DNA of 64,000 bases from Trachythela sp. YZ-2020 (taxonomy: Eukaryota; Cnidaria; Anthozoa; Malacalcyonacea; Clavulariidae), in assembly GCA_016169945.1 (NCBI GenBank), contig JADLSH010000369.1, positions 5,722,001 to 5,786,000 of the forward strand, given 5' to 3'. The position numbers and the translations under genes were made by a program. This document shows, one piece after another, positions 27,201 through 34,609 of this stretch. The notes beneath the pieces are model-generated. The model made no database searches, was not told the DNA's origin, and was given only the letters and a program-made list of their open reading frames with translations. How positions within the stretch are numbered: the first letter of the stretch is position 1; every line of letters begins with the position of its first letter.

Positions 27201-29710
27201 TATTACGTGTCCCAAGGCGATATCAATGTACGTGGCTTGAAGAAGTCCAAAGTAGAGCTACGATTCATGGAGGTTAAAGTTCGTGTTTACAACATGTTCG
27301 TAAATTGCTAGATCTGCTTCAGTCACTCACTTCATTTGAAAAGAAAATGTTCCAATCCGCTTTCAATGTTGACTATAGCCTTTGACTAATGTATTGTGAA
27401 AACCAACACGGTACGGGGAAGGATAAAAATACCTAAGTATATGTGTCAGTGGGAATTTTGAGTTGAAGTAGGCCTACCTTAGCGTTTTACTAATTATTGC
27501 CAGGATTTGCAGGATTAATGAATAGGGAATATAGTTAGGCGGAATTTATAGTAATTGATAGTAACAGTCGTGAAATACTTACAGCATACTTTATTTTGAG
27601 TTTGAGATATTATTGTGACGATATCAAACATAGTTCGGCCAAGAAAATCGTTGCAGAGACGAGTTTCATTTGCTGTCTGGAACGTTATAGCAAGGTCTGT
27701 GTTGATGAAAGTAGAGGACCAACCGTACAAACATTGTAAGTTTTCAATCGTCATGCCTGTCAGTTGAGTGATAACTTCAGCCACAGTTTTAGACTTTACA
27801 TCATCAAAATCAAGTGCACGAGAATTGAGTAGCGATTCCATGCTCTGCACTTCATAGAGTAATTTAACACGTAGTAGAGGTACAACGTTGTTGATGTGTA
27901 GTTGATGGTATTCAGCAAAAGACATAGCATAAATATCTGACAGTTGTCTGTTTAAACAATTGGCCAGTTCCGTTGGTGTTGTTCTATTTACGTGATATGT
28001 TACCGTGTTTGAAACTTGAATAGCGGGAAAAGTTCCTTCAATGGTAGCAATTTGAACACCTCCAGCACTGAGCAATACAGAGTATGCATCAGCAGACTGT
28101 GCAAAAGCATTTTGAATAGCTGCCGCCACAATTCTTTCCCACTCAAACGATGGTAGATTGATAAGAACATGAGTGTCGACTTGAGCGATACCAAGAAGAG
28201 ATGCTATATCATTTATTCTGTATCTTGCTTGAATGGAGTCAATAATTAAACTGTGTGCTTCTTGAATTGTTAAGGAATTAAGTTGTGACACAGTAATACC
28301 AGCAGCAAGGGCCAAACCAGAAGACGAATAACCATATGTATTGAGCAATGTTGTTAAAAATGAGTTATAGTTAGTACGCATGATGGTATTGAGAGTTGAT
28401 GTTGTATTGAACGTTTTGATGTTCTGTATGGCAATTGGAATTGAACTTTCTGCTGTGAAACTATTCAGCGCTATTCCACCAAATACAGCAACTTGGGCTA
28501 AAGTTGGTGTTTCCACCCAAATTCCTTCATCAATATTAAGTTGGAGTAGTTGGTATTTTTCAAACCATCTGAGCTTTCCACTTGATGTGCGAAAGATCTC
28601 CAAAACATTTTGATTGGATAAAGAAGAAACAGTAAACTTCGTGCTGACCTCGTTAAAAGATCTTGATAAAAGAAAAGCAACATCGCAATTTGGTAGGTTT
28701 GTTGAATGGCCAAAGAAAGTTTGCGACAGGGTGAACAAAGAATCAATAAACGACACAGTTATACAGCCAGACTGGAAGATCGACATTGGGATATTTTCAA
28801 TTGCAAAGAGTTGAGGTGCTTGCCATCGATATAATATTTCTAAATCACGAGGAGAAAACTGACTAACCGTGTTTGCAAACTGAGCCATAGTGCTACTTTG
28901 CCAGTTGGTGAAAAGTCCTCCTGTGAGGATCGATTGTGTTTCAAACAAATTCTTTCGACGAAGAAGATCTTCATACGCAGGGAAAAAGTTCAGGTCCATT
29001 TGGTTAAGATTGTAACTACGAAGTGTTGCTAAATCTGTACGTAGGAGTTCCGCCAATTCCGAGGTGGTCACTTGCAACGCATCAGCCTTACATTGAATAG
29101 TTTGTTCGTTAATATGAGGCACAAATCTTTCCCAAACATCAATATAAACTGCCGTTTCCTTTACACCTGTTACAGGGTCCAGACCTAAGTCGATTGCAAT
29201 CTGGGTCATGTTACAGCAGAATCTTTCTTCAATGGCTTTCACAATCGCATTATGAATATCTCTTATTCGAACAACCGGTGCAACTTTACCATCTAATCTA
29301 TCTTCAGTCCATCCAGTCACATTCAGGATCGTCGGTACACTTACATTGTAGCAGTAAGGCGTGCAGTTGTAACCCACGAGATTTGCAGTGACGAGTATTC
29401 CTCGTTCAAATAACACTCCAGTGTCTGTGATAAGAGTTGTCGTTTTATCTCTGAGAATCAGGTCCAATCCTAGAGTACTTGCTTTCCAGGCATCAAGAGC
29501 CCTCACTTTGGCGAAATATGCTGTTAAACCTTCTTGGTTATCTTCACTGATGAAATCATCTGCGGAAGAACCTTCATCTTGAGGGAGGTCTTTGACAAAC
29601 ATTTCAAACAATGGCATTGTGACATAACCAATGTTGAATGAAACTCCTCTTTGTACTGCAGTTGTAAGCAGCAGAAATGGAATTGCAAACATACTTAGCG
29701 GCATTTTGAG
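1763..29710 (-). CDS. Gene A: secreted or surface protein, unknown N-terminal region + EGF(7) + Calx-beta(6) + EGF(7), 3' end outside window
   Basis: Minus-strand gene of 27 recognisable coding exons (listed separately), about 5.9 kb of coding sequence or 1,959 codons within the window. Order in the protein: signal peptide, about 700 residues of unrecognised sequence, seven EGF-like domains, six Calx-beta domains, seven EGF-like domains. Every exon junction keeps frame: EGF exons are phase 1-1 and Calx-beta pairs run phase 1-2-1. EGF and Calx-beta domains usually bind calcium and build rod-like extracellular proteins, so an adhesive, matrix or receptor role outside the cell is inferred. No stop codon or membrane anchor is seen, so the gene should continue left past the DIRS-like element. 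Neighbouring gene B has the same modules and ends in a transmembrane tail, so gene A may do so too. Introns hold repeats but no other convincing genes. I do not recognise a named orthologue. Confidence 0.85.
2461..2506 (+). repeat. Possible tRNA-derived (SINE-like) fragment
   Basis: GGTTCGATTCC near 2485 matches the Pol III B-box/T-arm consensus and is followed by AGGCTGGG. I cannot fold a whole tRNA around it, so it is more likely a SINE head or tRNA relic than a gene. It lies just before the duplicated segment. Confidence 0.3.
2541..3106. repeat. Duplicated genomic segment, copy 1 (holds exon 26)
   Basis: About 565 bp closely matching 4071-4621, including intron sequence on both sides of the EGF exon (for example TTGAACACCCCATACCCC at 2541 and at 4071). 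The offset is 1,530 bp at one end and 1,515 bp at the other, so there has been only small indel change. A recent duplication or a gene conversion. Confidence 0.85.
2950..3069 (-). CDS. Gene A exon 26: EGF-like domain 13, recent twin of exon 24
   Basis: 120 nt, phase 1-1, six cysteines, start [17 protein letters not shown], end [14 protein letters not shown] donor. Lies in the segment duplicated at 4071-4621. Confidence 0.9.
3351..3473 (-). CDS. Gene A exon 25: EGF-like domain 12 (calcium-binding type)
   Basis: 123 nt, phase 1-1, six cysteines, start [25 protein letters not shown] segment, WQGNGTFC end. GTAAGG donor. Sister of exon 23. Confidence 0.88.
4071..4621. repeat. Duplicated genomic segment, copy 2 (holds exon 24)
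   Basis: Partner of 2541-3106. Similarity stops just beyond the acceptor-side intron (TTTTATAATTG at about 4612) and at TTGAACACCCC (4071). Confidence 0.85.
4465..4584 (-). CDS. Gene A exon 24: EGF-like domain 11, recent twin of exon 26
   Basis: 120 nt, phase 1-1, six cysteines, start [17 protein letters not shown]. Differs from exon 26 at only 3 of about 41 residues, and the flanking intron sequence is also nearly identical. GTGAGT donor. Confidence 0.9.
5308..5430 (-). CDS. Gene A exon 23: EGF-like domain 10 (calcium-binding type)
   Basis: 123 nt, phase 1-1, six cysteines, [18 protein letters not shown] start. Its closest relative in the window is exon 25 (same TEGTHDCH start), suggesting that exons 23-24 and 25-26 arose as a duplicated pair. 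GTAAGC donor. Confidence 0.88.
6111..6227 (-). CDS. Gene A exon 22: EGF-like domain 9 (calcium-binding type)
   Basis: 117 nt, phase 1-1, six cysteines, [16 protein letters not shown] start, DTVGSYRC segment, FRGDGVDC end. GTTAGT donor. Confidence 0.86.
6845..6973 (-). CDS. Gene A exon 21: EGF-like domain 8
   Basis: 129 nt, phase 1-1, six cysteines. Starts [14 protein letters not shown], so it lacks the calcium-ligand Glu before the first cysteine and has a longer first loop. Ends [14 protein letters not shown] donor. Confidence 0.86.
7746..7975 (-). CDS. Gene A exon 20: Calx-beta 6, second half
   Basis: 230 nt, phase 2 to 1. Has [36 protein letters not shown] and end ITIGESDG. More diverged than the others, with two possible N-glycosylation sites (NIT, NLT). 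GTAAGT donor. Confidence 0.85.
8448..8518. repeat. Two tandem copies of a 35-bp unit
   Basis: TTAACACTTTGTTTATTTTG... begins at 8448 and again at 8483, and both copies run to ACACCACGCTT. Next to the CTGATGA/GAAAG module at 8531-8568. Confidence 0.8.
8734..8842 (-). CDS. Gene A exon 19: Calx-beta 6, first half, with a GC splice donor
   Basis: 109 nt, phase 1 to 2, the same length as exons 13, 15 and 17. Reads [18 protein letters not shown] then [10 protein letters not shown]. The donor at 8733-8732 is GC in the context AG/GCAAGT, an otherwise perfect donor, so this is very likely a GC-AG intron. The frame joins exon 20 exactly. Confidence 0.8.
9100..9332 (-). CDS. Gene A exon 18: Calx-beta 5, second half
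   Basis: 233 nt, phase 2 to 1. Has [35 protein letters not shown] and end ISIIDDD. The boundary codon becomes CAA (Gln), where most repeats have Gly, Asp or Val. GTAAGT donor. Confidence 0.87.
11224..11332 (-). CDS. Gene A exon 17: Calx-beta 5, first half
   Basis: 109 nt, phase 1 to 2. Reads [19 protein letters not shown] then [10 protein letters not shown]. Tyrosine-rich compared with its neighbours. GTAAAG donor. Confidence 0.8.
11658..11887 (-). CDS. Gene A exon 16: Calx-beta 4, second half
   Basis: 230 nt, phase 2 to 1. Has [34 protein letters not shown] and end [14 protein letters not shown] donor. Confidence 0.88.
12243..12313. repeat. 13-bp minisatellite, about 5 copies
   Basis: Unit TCTCAGCCAGAGG is repeated about five times almost perfectly, in the intron between gene A exons 15 and 16. 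Confidence 0.9.
12378..12812. mobile_element. MITE with GGGCCGGTTGTATAAAA ends, carrying SINE-like sequence
   Basis: Left end GGGCCGGTTGTATAAAA (12378-12394) is mirrored by TTTTATACAACCGGTCC (12796-12812). The first 50 bp also match the reverse of 53186-53236. The middle holds TTGGTTCTCTCCTGTGCTTC and TTTTTCTCAGGGTACTCCGG, which recur in the repeat at 58740-58940. Non-coding. Confidence 0.7.
13785..13893 (-). CDS. Gene A exon 15: Calx-beta 4, first half
   Basis: 109 nt, phase 1 to 2. Reads [20 protein letters not shown] then [14 protein letters not shown] donor. Confidence 0.82.
14401..14633 (-). CDS. Gene A exon 14: Calx-beta 3, second half
   Basis: 233 nt, phase 2 to 1. Has [10 protein letters not shown], the loop [12 protein letters not shown] (an acidic N-D-E in place of E-G-D-E) and end [14 protein letters not shown] donor. 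Confidence 0.88.
15573..15681 (-). CDS. Gene A exon 13: Calx-beta 3, first half
   Basis: 109 nt, phase 1 to 2. Reads [20 protein letters not shown] then [17 protein letters not shown] acceptor and GTAAAA donor. Confidence 0.84.
15838..16005. repeat. Foldback (inverted-repeat) element
   Basis: CATTCACGACCGAACGTTTTG... at the left and ...CGAAACGTTGTGTCATGAATG at the right are imperfect inverted copies about 45 bp long, each reaching a CTACATC/GATGTAG inner end. Non-coding MITE-like element in a gene A intron. Confidence 0.55.
16697..16923 (-). CDS. Gene A exon 12: Calx-beta 2, second half
   Basis: 227 nt, phase 2 to 1. Contains [33 protein letters not shown] and ends VRIVDNDG, all Calx-beta landmarks. 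GTATGT donor. Confidence 0.9.
17170..17281 (-). CDS. Gene A exon 11: Calx-beta 2, first half
   Basis: 112 nt, phase 1 to 2. Reads [18 protein letters not shown] then [11 protein letters not shown], a Calx-beta opening segment. GTAATA donor. Confidence 0.83.
18012..18238 (-). CDS. Gene A exon 10: Calx-beta 1, second half
   Basis: 227 nt, phase 2 to 1. Has the Calx-beta signature: [10 protein letters not shown], then [13 protein letters not shown], then [13 protein letters not shown], ending TITIIDNDG. Donor is GTTCGT, weaker than the usual GTAAGT. Confidence 0.88.
19801..19906 (-). CDS. Gene A exon 9: Calx-beta 1, first half
   Basis: 106 nt, enters in phase 1 and leaves in phase 2. Reads [20 protein letters not shown]..., matching the opening strands of a Calx-beta domain (V-x-F-x(7)-V-x-E-x-x). 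GTATGT donor. Confidence 0.82.
20243..20360. repeat. Imperfect tandem repeat, about 35-bp unit
   Basis: Four diverged copies around TTTAATGACTGTTG / TTTCATGACTGTTGCTCAC, upstream of gene A exon 8. Confidence 0.6.
20573..20695 (-). CDS. Gene A exon 8: EGF-like domain 7 (calcium-binding type)
   Basis: 123 nt, phase 1-1, six cysteines, [12 protein letters not shown] start, NSIGSFSC segment, FNGNGTYC end. GTATGT donor. Last EGF before the Calx-beta block. Confidence 0.87.
21388..21510 (-). CDS. Gene A exon 7: EGF-like domain 6 (calcium-binding type)
   Basis: 123 nt, phase 1-1, six cysteines, [12 protein letters not shown] start, FEGNGKQC end. The segment before the fourth cysteine reads TDPEFVC instead of the common GSF/Y-x-C. 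GTAAGT donor. Confidence 0.87.
22985..23564. mobile_element. Foldback MITE flanked by TTAA
   Basis: 580 bp. The left end TTAAGGAGGCTCCCTACAG and the right end CTGTAGGGAGCCTCCTTAA are perfect inverted copies. The arms stay complementary for about 200 bp, through AATATTTACGTTGCCATGG and AAAGATCGTCGTATTTTTA. TTAA at both outer ends is compatible with a piggyBac-like TTAA target. No coding sequence. In the intron between gene A exons 6 and 7. Confidence 0.8.
23750..24003. repeat. Palindromic CACATATGAAA-type repeats
   Basis: Many short copies of TTTCACATATGAAA and variants in both orientations immediately 3' of gene A exon 6 in transcript order. Likely a decayed palindromic satellite. Confidence 0.5.
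24033..24161 (-). CDS. Gene A exon 6: EGF-like domain 5
   Basis: 129 nt, phase 1-1, six cysteines. The first loop is two residues longer than in its neighbours ([10 protein letters not shown]). Ends [14 protein letters not shown] donor. Confidence 0.87.
24954..25076 (-). CDS. Gene A exon 5: EGF-like domain 4 (calcium-binding type)
   Basis: 123 nt, phase 1-1, six cysteines, [12 protein letters not shown] start, NNIGSYTC segment, SGNGLNC end. GTAAGG donor. Confidence 0.88.
25535..25657 (-). CDS. Gene A exon 4: EGF-like domain 3 (calcium-binding type)
   Basis: 123 nt, phase 1-1, six cysteines, DINEC start and NTIGSFYC calcium-type segment. The usual GDG near the last cysteine is WNG here. GTAAGT donor. 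Confidence 0.88.
26008..26130 (-). CDS. Gene A exon 3: EGF-like domain 2
   Basis: 123 nt, phase 1-1. Six cysteines, start [12 protein letters not shown], with the GSFEC segment and end FFGDGRVC typical of calcium-type EGF repeats. TTTTAG acceptor and GTAATA donor. Confidence 0.88.
26606..26728 (-). CDS. Gene A exon 2: EGF-like domain 1
   Basis: 123 nt, phase 1-1, TTTAG acceptor and GTGAGA donor. All six EGF cysteines are present. It starts [13 protein letters not shown] instead of the D-x-D/N-E-C calcium-binding start of most other repeats, and the last loop is unusual ([11 protein letters not shown]). Probably a non-calcium EGF that caps the N-terminal region. Confidence 0.85.
   Translation of the reverse strand, partial: SCVQPTHAARTRCVGTFPIHLCVPALLAIRVTLGLQVADV
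27583..29710 (-). CDS. Gene A exon with start codon: signal peptide and 707-codon unrecognised N-terminal region
   Basis: The ATG is at 29704-29702 and the frame stays open for 707 codons plus one base, to a GTAAGT donor at 27582. Just upstream of the ATG is a good acceptor (TTTTTAG before 29710), so a noncoding 5' exon probably lies further right. Residues 1-23 ([20 protein letters not shown]...) look like a signal peptide. The rest has seven N-glycosylation sequons (about N113, N120, N128, N165, N433, N573, N680) and paired cysteines, fitting an extracellular protein. From about residue 205 it is rich in leucine and helix-like, with recurring T-x-x-E/Q-L segments (about 213, 470, 576, 640) that may be degenerate helical repeats. 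I do not recognise the family. A mesothelin/stereocilin-like superhelix is only a guess. Such a long exon contrasts with the small exons that follow. Confidence 0.85.
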
Positions 29711-29924
29711 TCTAAAAACAACGAAAAATAAAGCATATTATATCCTTCTGCTAGAAATTGCAAACAAACAGAAATTGTTTCAATTTTTCAATAATCTACT
29801 TTATTCGAACGAAGATTCTCTTGTAAGTTACGATAAAGTTGAAAAGGAGAAGAGGCTTTAGAGTCAAACTGTATATACATTTTAGCGTCCTCCACAGGAT
29901 ACCTTCTACGGAGAAGTATTAGGG

Positions 29925-30190
29925 TTAGGGGCGGCGCAACGGGGGACTACCCGGAATTAGAAGGAGGTGTGTTACATCTCCAAATATAGATCGGAGCGGG
30001 AGAACTTAATACGAGGGTGTCAGATTATTTGCTGCCTGAATGCAAAATGTACAAAATGACCTGGTTTTTACATGTCCATGTCAAATCTTCTCCAGAACGC
30101 AGGAAATACTTTTTCAGGAACTCTAGATTTCAAAATGTTCCCGGGGAGCATGGGTCACCGCCTCCTTTAGAGTTTGACTACCCCACTGGT
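29925..30190. repeat. Dispersed repeat R1, copy 1
   Basis: Resembles 32165-32470: both begin GGGGCGGCG and share GTCAAATCTTC, ACGCAGGAAAT and the stretch up to the GAAATTTTC end. Lies just upstream (5') of gene A, where its promoter would be expected. Confidence 0.6.
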
Positions 30191-30309
30191 GGAAATTTTC
30201 AGATAAGTATTTTTTGAAAATTTTTAAAACGTTTTAGATATTTAATTTTAGATATTGTTTTATAATACAAAGCAGATTGTATTTCTTTGAGTTTCATCTA
30301 ATGGTAAAT

Positions 30310-30356
30310 CTTACATTTTTTAGAGAACTGCATTGTAGGGAGCCACTTTAAAAGAC
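30310..30356. repeat. End fragment of a GGCTCCCTA-type element
   Basis: CATTGTAGGGAGCCACTTTAAAA resembles the reversed terminus of the elements at 22985 and 38761. Only one end is present. Confidence 0.45.
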
Positions 30357-30644
30357 ACACAACAAAAAGTCTGATTAGAAGTTTGTGGGTTATTTATCTG
30401 ACATGTTTTCGCTTATATATTCGTTTGTCACTTATGGTTTAAGTAAATCATGCAATGCCCGCGAACAAATAACACTCACGACCTAACGTTTCGACATGTC
30501 ATCATCAGGGGCGGGCAATCTGACGTCGCAAGTTGCAAAGTTTCTACTCCAGCGATCACGTTTTCGGGCAACAAGATGGAAATATTGGCTTGTGGTAAAT
30601 AGCTACAGTCATTTCTATTGAAAGCATTATGATTCATGCCCAGG

Positions 30645-31575
30645 GGCGTACATATCAATTTTGGCTAGGGGGGTGAAGTCTCGAAATGACCCATGAATCC
30701 AGACCGACTTTTAACCCGACCTAATTATAATCCGAAAAGTCGATAAATTCTGCGTGCTGCTGCAATAAGTTGATGCAGTAGGCAGCCATTTGCAGAGGGG
30801 CCGGAGGAATCCTCTCCCGAGAAATTTTGAAATATAGGACCTCGAAAAATTTCCAATTGGAAATCAGAAAAATACATAAAAAATTTCGTAAAAACAACAA
30901 AATATTTCCGGATATGAATAAGTTTAGCTTCCTGACAATAAGTTTTCCCATATATGATAAAGTAGTTCAATGTGTAGATTATAGTAGTTGTGGCAATTAT
31001 ATATGGTTCAATTTCAAAATAGTCAGTTTTGGCCTCCTGTCTCAAATTTCCAAGATAAAAAAATCATTGCAATAATTGAAGACAAGGCTATAAATACACT
31101 GCAGTGCAACTCGTAAGACTACCAAATTGAAACTTGTAGTTTTTCACAGGCGGCTGTAACAAAATGTGATCACGAGGTACACGAACATGTGTAGCACTGA
31201 AAACTGTCACTGACAAAGCGATCATTAAAAAGGTTGCTTCTCAGTTTACTGGAACAATACGATTTACGAATCGCCTGAGTTTCTTCTGTCTTTCCATGTC
31301 ATTAGCATTTACAGTACTTCTGCAAATCATACGCACGCAACATATGAGTGATACGACATTCTAGAAGAACGGTTTACAACAAACACCGAAACAGGATTTT
31401 CGGAAAACTTTATGTGGACATATTCAGGTAACATAGCCGGTCTCCGTATGGTCTAATGATAACGGTTAGCCATGGCATTGCGTGCAATTTAGAAATGCAA
31501 AATTTTGAGATCGACTGGATAATTTCACTGAACCACCCACCACATCCTCCCCCCCCCACATTTACACCCCTGTTC
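30645..31575. repeat. Dispersed repeat R2, copy 1
   Basis: Shares TAAGTTTAGCTTCCTG, TGTAGATTATAG and the end GAGATCGACTGGAT...CCCCCACATTTACACCCCTG with 40600-41260. Its ORFs on both strands are not conserved, so I treat it as non-coding. Confidence 0.6.
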
Positions 31576-31579
31576 ATGC

Positions 31580-34540
31580 CATGCTTTTAAGCAACGCCTC
31601 TGACCATAACGATTGTTGGTGGTAATGACTTCGTGGGTCATCCCACGCAATCAAAATATCTTGTTTGAAATGTTGTCTTCCAATATATCTTGTTTGAAAC
31701 GTTGTCCTTGCTTAAAATTGACCATGCTTTTTGTGTTCTCTTTAGCATGTGCTAAATTAGTGTTTCACCCAAATAGTCTTTCTCACAGTCACAGAAAGGT
31801 ATAAATCATTCTCATCAATGTAATTTGGTGGAAGAAAAGCATGCAATTAGGAATGAATTTTTAAAGACTAAGAATTGTTTATTAATTATGTTAAAAAATG
31901 AATAGATTCAGTACTGTATAAGATGAAGACAATAATTATATTTATTAATAATTACAATATCCAACGAATTTCAATTTTGGCACTGTATTACAATATAATT
32001 ACACTGTTCTCGACCAATCAGAATCAGGAATCTATATTATAATCATTAATCAATTTAAACAAAATGTCTTAAGAATGTTTAAGAATTATTAACGACTGTA
32101 ACATATTGCTTGTGTTTATGCAATATTCATTGAGGTGCGCCTCCCATTACGATTCAAATTCTTAGGCAGGGGCGGCGGAACAGGGGGCTAGGGAGGCTTC
32201 AGCCCCCTCTCCCCAGAAGCAGAAGTGGGCCCCCAAATAAGGTCAGAGTGGGAGAACATAATACCAAGGTGTCAGATTCTTCGATGCTGAAATGCAAAAT
32301 GAACAAATTACCTGGTGTCTGGCTGTCTGCGTGTCAAATCTTCCTCAGGACGCAGGAAATGCCATTTTAGAAACTCGGATCCATATTTCCAACTTTTGCG
32401 GGAAAGCATGGCCCCAGACACCCCTAGAATTTGCCTAGCCCTCCCCAACCAAAGAAATTTTCCGCCGCCAACTTAAGGGCAAAATAACGAAACAACTGCC
32501 GCCTGATGCGTCAATTTTTTTTTGGGTGGGGGGCAGGGTTATTATAGGAAATATCACAGGCTGCCCAAACGTACAACTGTTCTCTGTTTAGTAGATGAAT
32601 TGGTATTATTTTCTATATTTTTAATAAGAGTCAGAGCTTAAATTTTTATTTTATTTAAGCCACCAAAATTTGTAGTATTTAATTCTATACTCATATGTAC
32701 TGTTACGTTTACCTGTTATTTCGGCGGCCGCAAGAATTTTGAAACTCACGCGACATAACCATATGTATGGAAATTTCAGCTCTGATCCTTTTATTAAAAA
32801 TGTAGAAAATAATACAAATTCATCTACTAAATAGAGGGCAGTTGTACGTTTGGGCTACTGTGGAAAGTGGAAATACAGCTAAATTATGTAACGAAATTTT
32901 CTTGGTTATGAAATTTCAAGTGACGAGAAACAAGTTCGGGTGGGGCATCGGGGGAAATTTTCTCATGTTTTCTTGAAAGCGATATTTGTATGACAAAAAT
33001 GTCCTGCTTGTCGAACAAAATAGATGAGAAAATAGTATGACTTTTACAATAGGGTGCTTAATCACAGAGACAAATTTTAGTATAAGTAACGTATAATAGT
33101 ATAAGTAACGTATTTCAGAGACAAATTTTCGACTATTATATACTCAGTGTTTTGATACAATACAAACAACGACAGTACTTAATTTTAAAAATGTATTTTT
33201 TCGATGGAAAAGATTATAAAAATATTTACGAATTGAATATCTGTTCTTTATTGAGTAGTTCAATTAATGCTAATGATAGGAATGCGAAAAATATCATTCA
33301 GTGGGGTGCCTTGATATTGATGCTTCCAACAGAGTTTTAATACGTCTCAATTGAATTGATTGGCTAAATATGCGATCTTGTTGTGATTTTGATTGATATG
33401 ACTATTTCGAGACCTTACGTCCTCTCTTTACAGCATAATGTAATATGGACCAACCCTACTGACACACACAATGTGAATATACGTAATAATACTATATAAT
33501 CCTGAAAGAAATCACGCAAATTTATCATTTCAGCATATAAAGATTCAGGGCTACAATTCAGGATATTTAGTTAGAATAATCAATAAAAGTTAATATCCCC
33601 CTGGAAACCTAAGCCACGTACTCCCGTACATGCATGTGGCTGTAACACCACATGGTAGGGCAATACTATAAAGATATTCCTTCGAACACCAATACGTTTT
33701 GTCGGGCCAAACGGTCAAATTCATGATTTACTTAATGTTATGGAGGTCAATCAACTAACAGTTGTTAAGTCATATTTAATAATCTATCACATCCATTAAA
33801 CGTGGGCGAAGCTAAATTGTGACCAACAGGCAACAAAAAACAGTGTGTAATTGTGGGCGCGATTTCTCCGGTTTAGTGAATGAAGTTTGAACTAAAATTG
33901 TGTCTTTGAAAGAATACTCGCGGTACACTTTGATCAAATCATTAACTTTGATAATGTCAACCAGCCTTATTATAAAGTGGTTTATGATGCCCGTCATGCA
34001 TGCATGACGTAAATGAATGTTTAATTTTGAAAATATTAAATCACTTGCTGGCTATTTACCAATATCATTATAGCCATGCACGTATACGTATATAGCAACC
34101 TCTTTATGCCATGGGTGCGTTCAAAATTTTCACGCAACGATTTGTTAGACCCGATTTGTAAGATATCCTTCAAGGAAGGCGGGTACGACTTGTCGGGCCG
34201 ATTTCAGGTTTTACTGAATGTTAGTGACGTTTACCACGCAATTTTCAAATACCATTAAAATGCAACTAAAATATAGGTGCCGGACAAATCGCAATATCTT
34301 AATGTCACTTTTGCTATCAAGAGTATTTTTAATTACCATCGAAACAAAAAAATGGCCTAAAATATAACATGAGTAACCACACTTTAAATTTAAGGTTGCT
34401 TGAGCTGGGTGCTTCAGCCAAATGTTTTAAATATCTGTAATATAGATATACTTTGTCAAGAATATATATATATATTACATAAATCTTATATATAACTAGA
34501 GAGTAGATCGAGTTAATTTTTTATCTTAAAATCAATATCT
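31580..34540. other. Intergenic stretch, no gene recognised
   Basis: Apart from repeat R1 (32165-32470) this AT-rich stretch shows only short unconvincing ORFs. A small local duplication (AGTATAAGTAACGTAT) lies near 33085. I see no conserved protein fragment or RNA gene. Confidence 0.5.
32165..32470. repeat. Dispersed repeat R1, copy 2
   Basis: Partner of 29925-30190 (CAGGGGCGGCGGAACAGGGG start, CAGGACGCAGGAAATG inside). Non-coding. Confidence 0.6.
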
Positions 34541-34543
34541 TAC

Positions 34544-34606
34544 CAATGACAACAAGTGCGTCTGAATTCCTATTAATCCTAAACGACACTGTAATTGACC
34601 ATGTAC
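34544..34606 (-). CDS. Possible orphan 63-nt coding exon
   Basis: Has a TATTTTCAG acceptor and a GTAAGA donor, is open in phase 1-1 like the gene A/B modules, and reads TWSITVSFRINRNSDALVVI. The beta-strand-like pattern suggests an extracellular domain piece, but I do not recognise it and no partner exon is visible nearby. It could be a relic of the same lost paralogue as 38111-39340, or chance. Confidence 0.3.
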
Positions 34607-34609
34607 CTG

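Noticed and set aside
30721..31075. Open frames of 76-106 codons on both strands
   Set aside because: They lie in dispersed repeat R2; the second copy at 40600-41260 does not preserve the frames.
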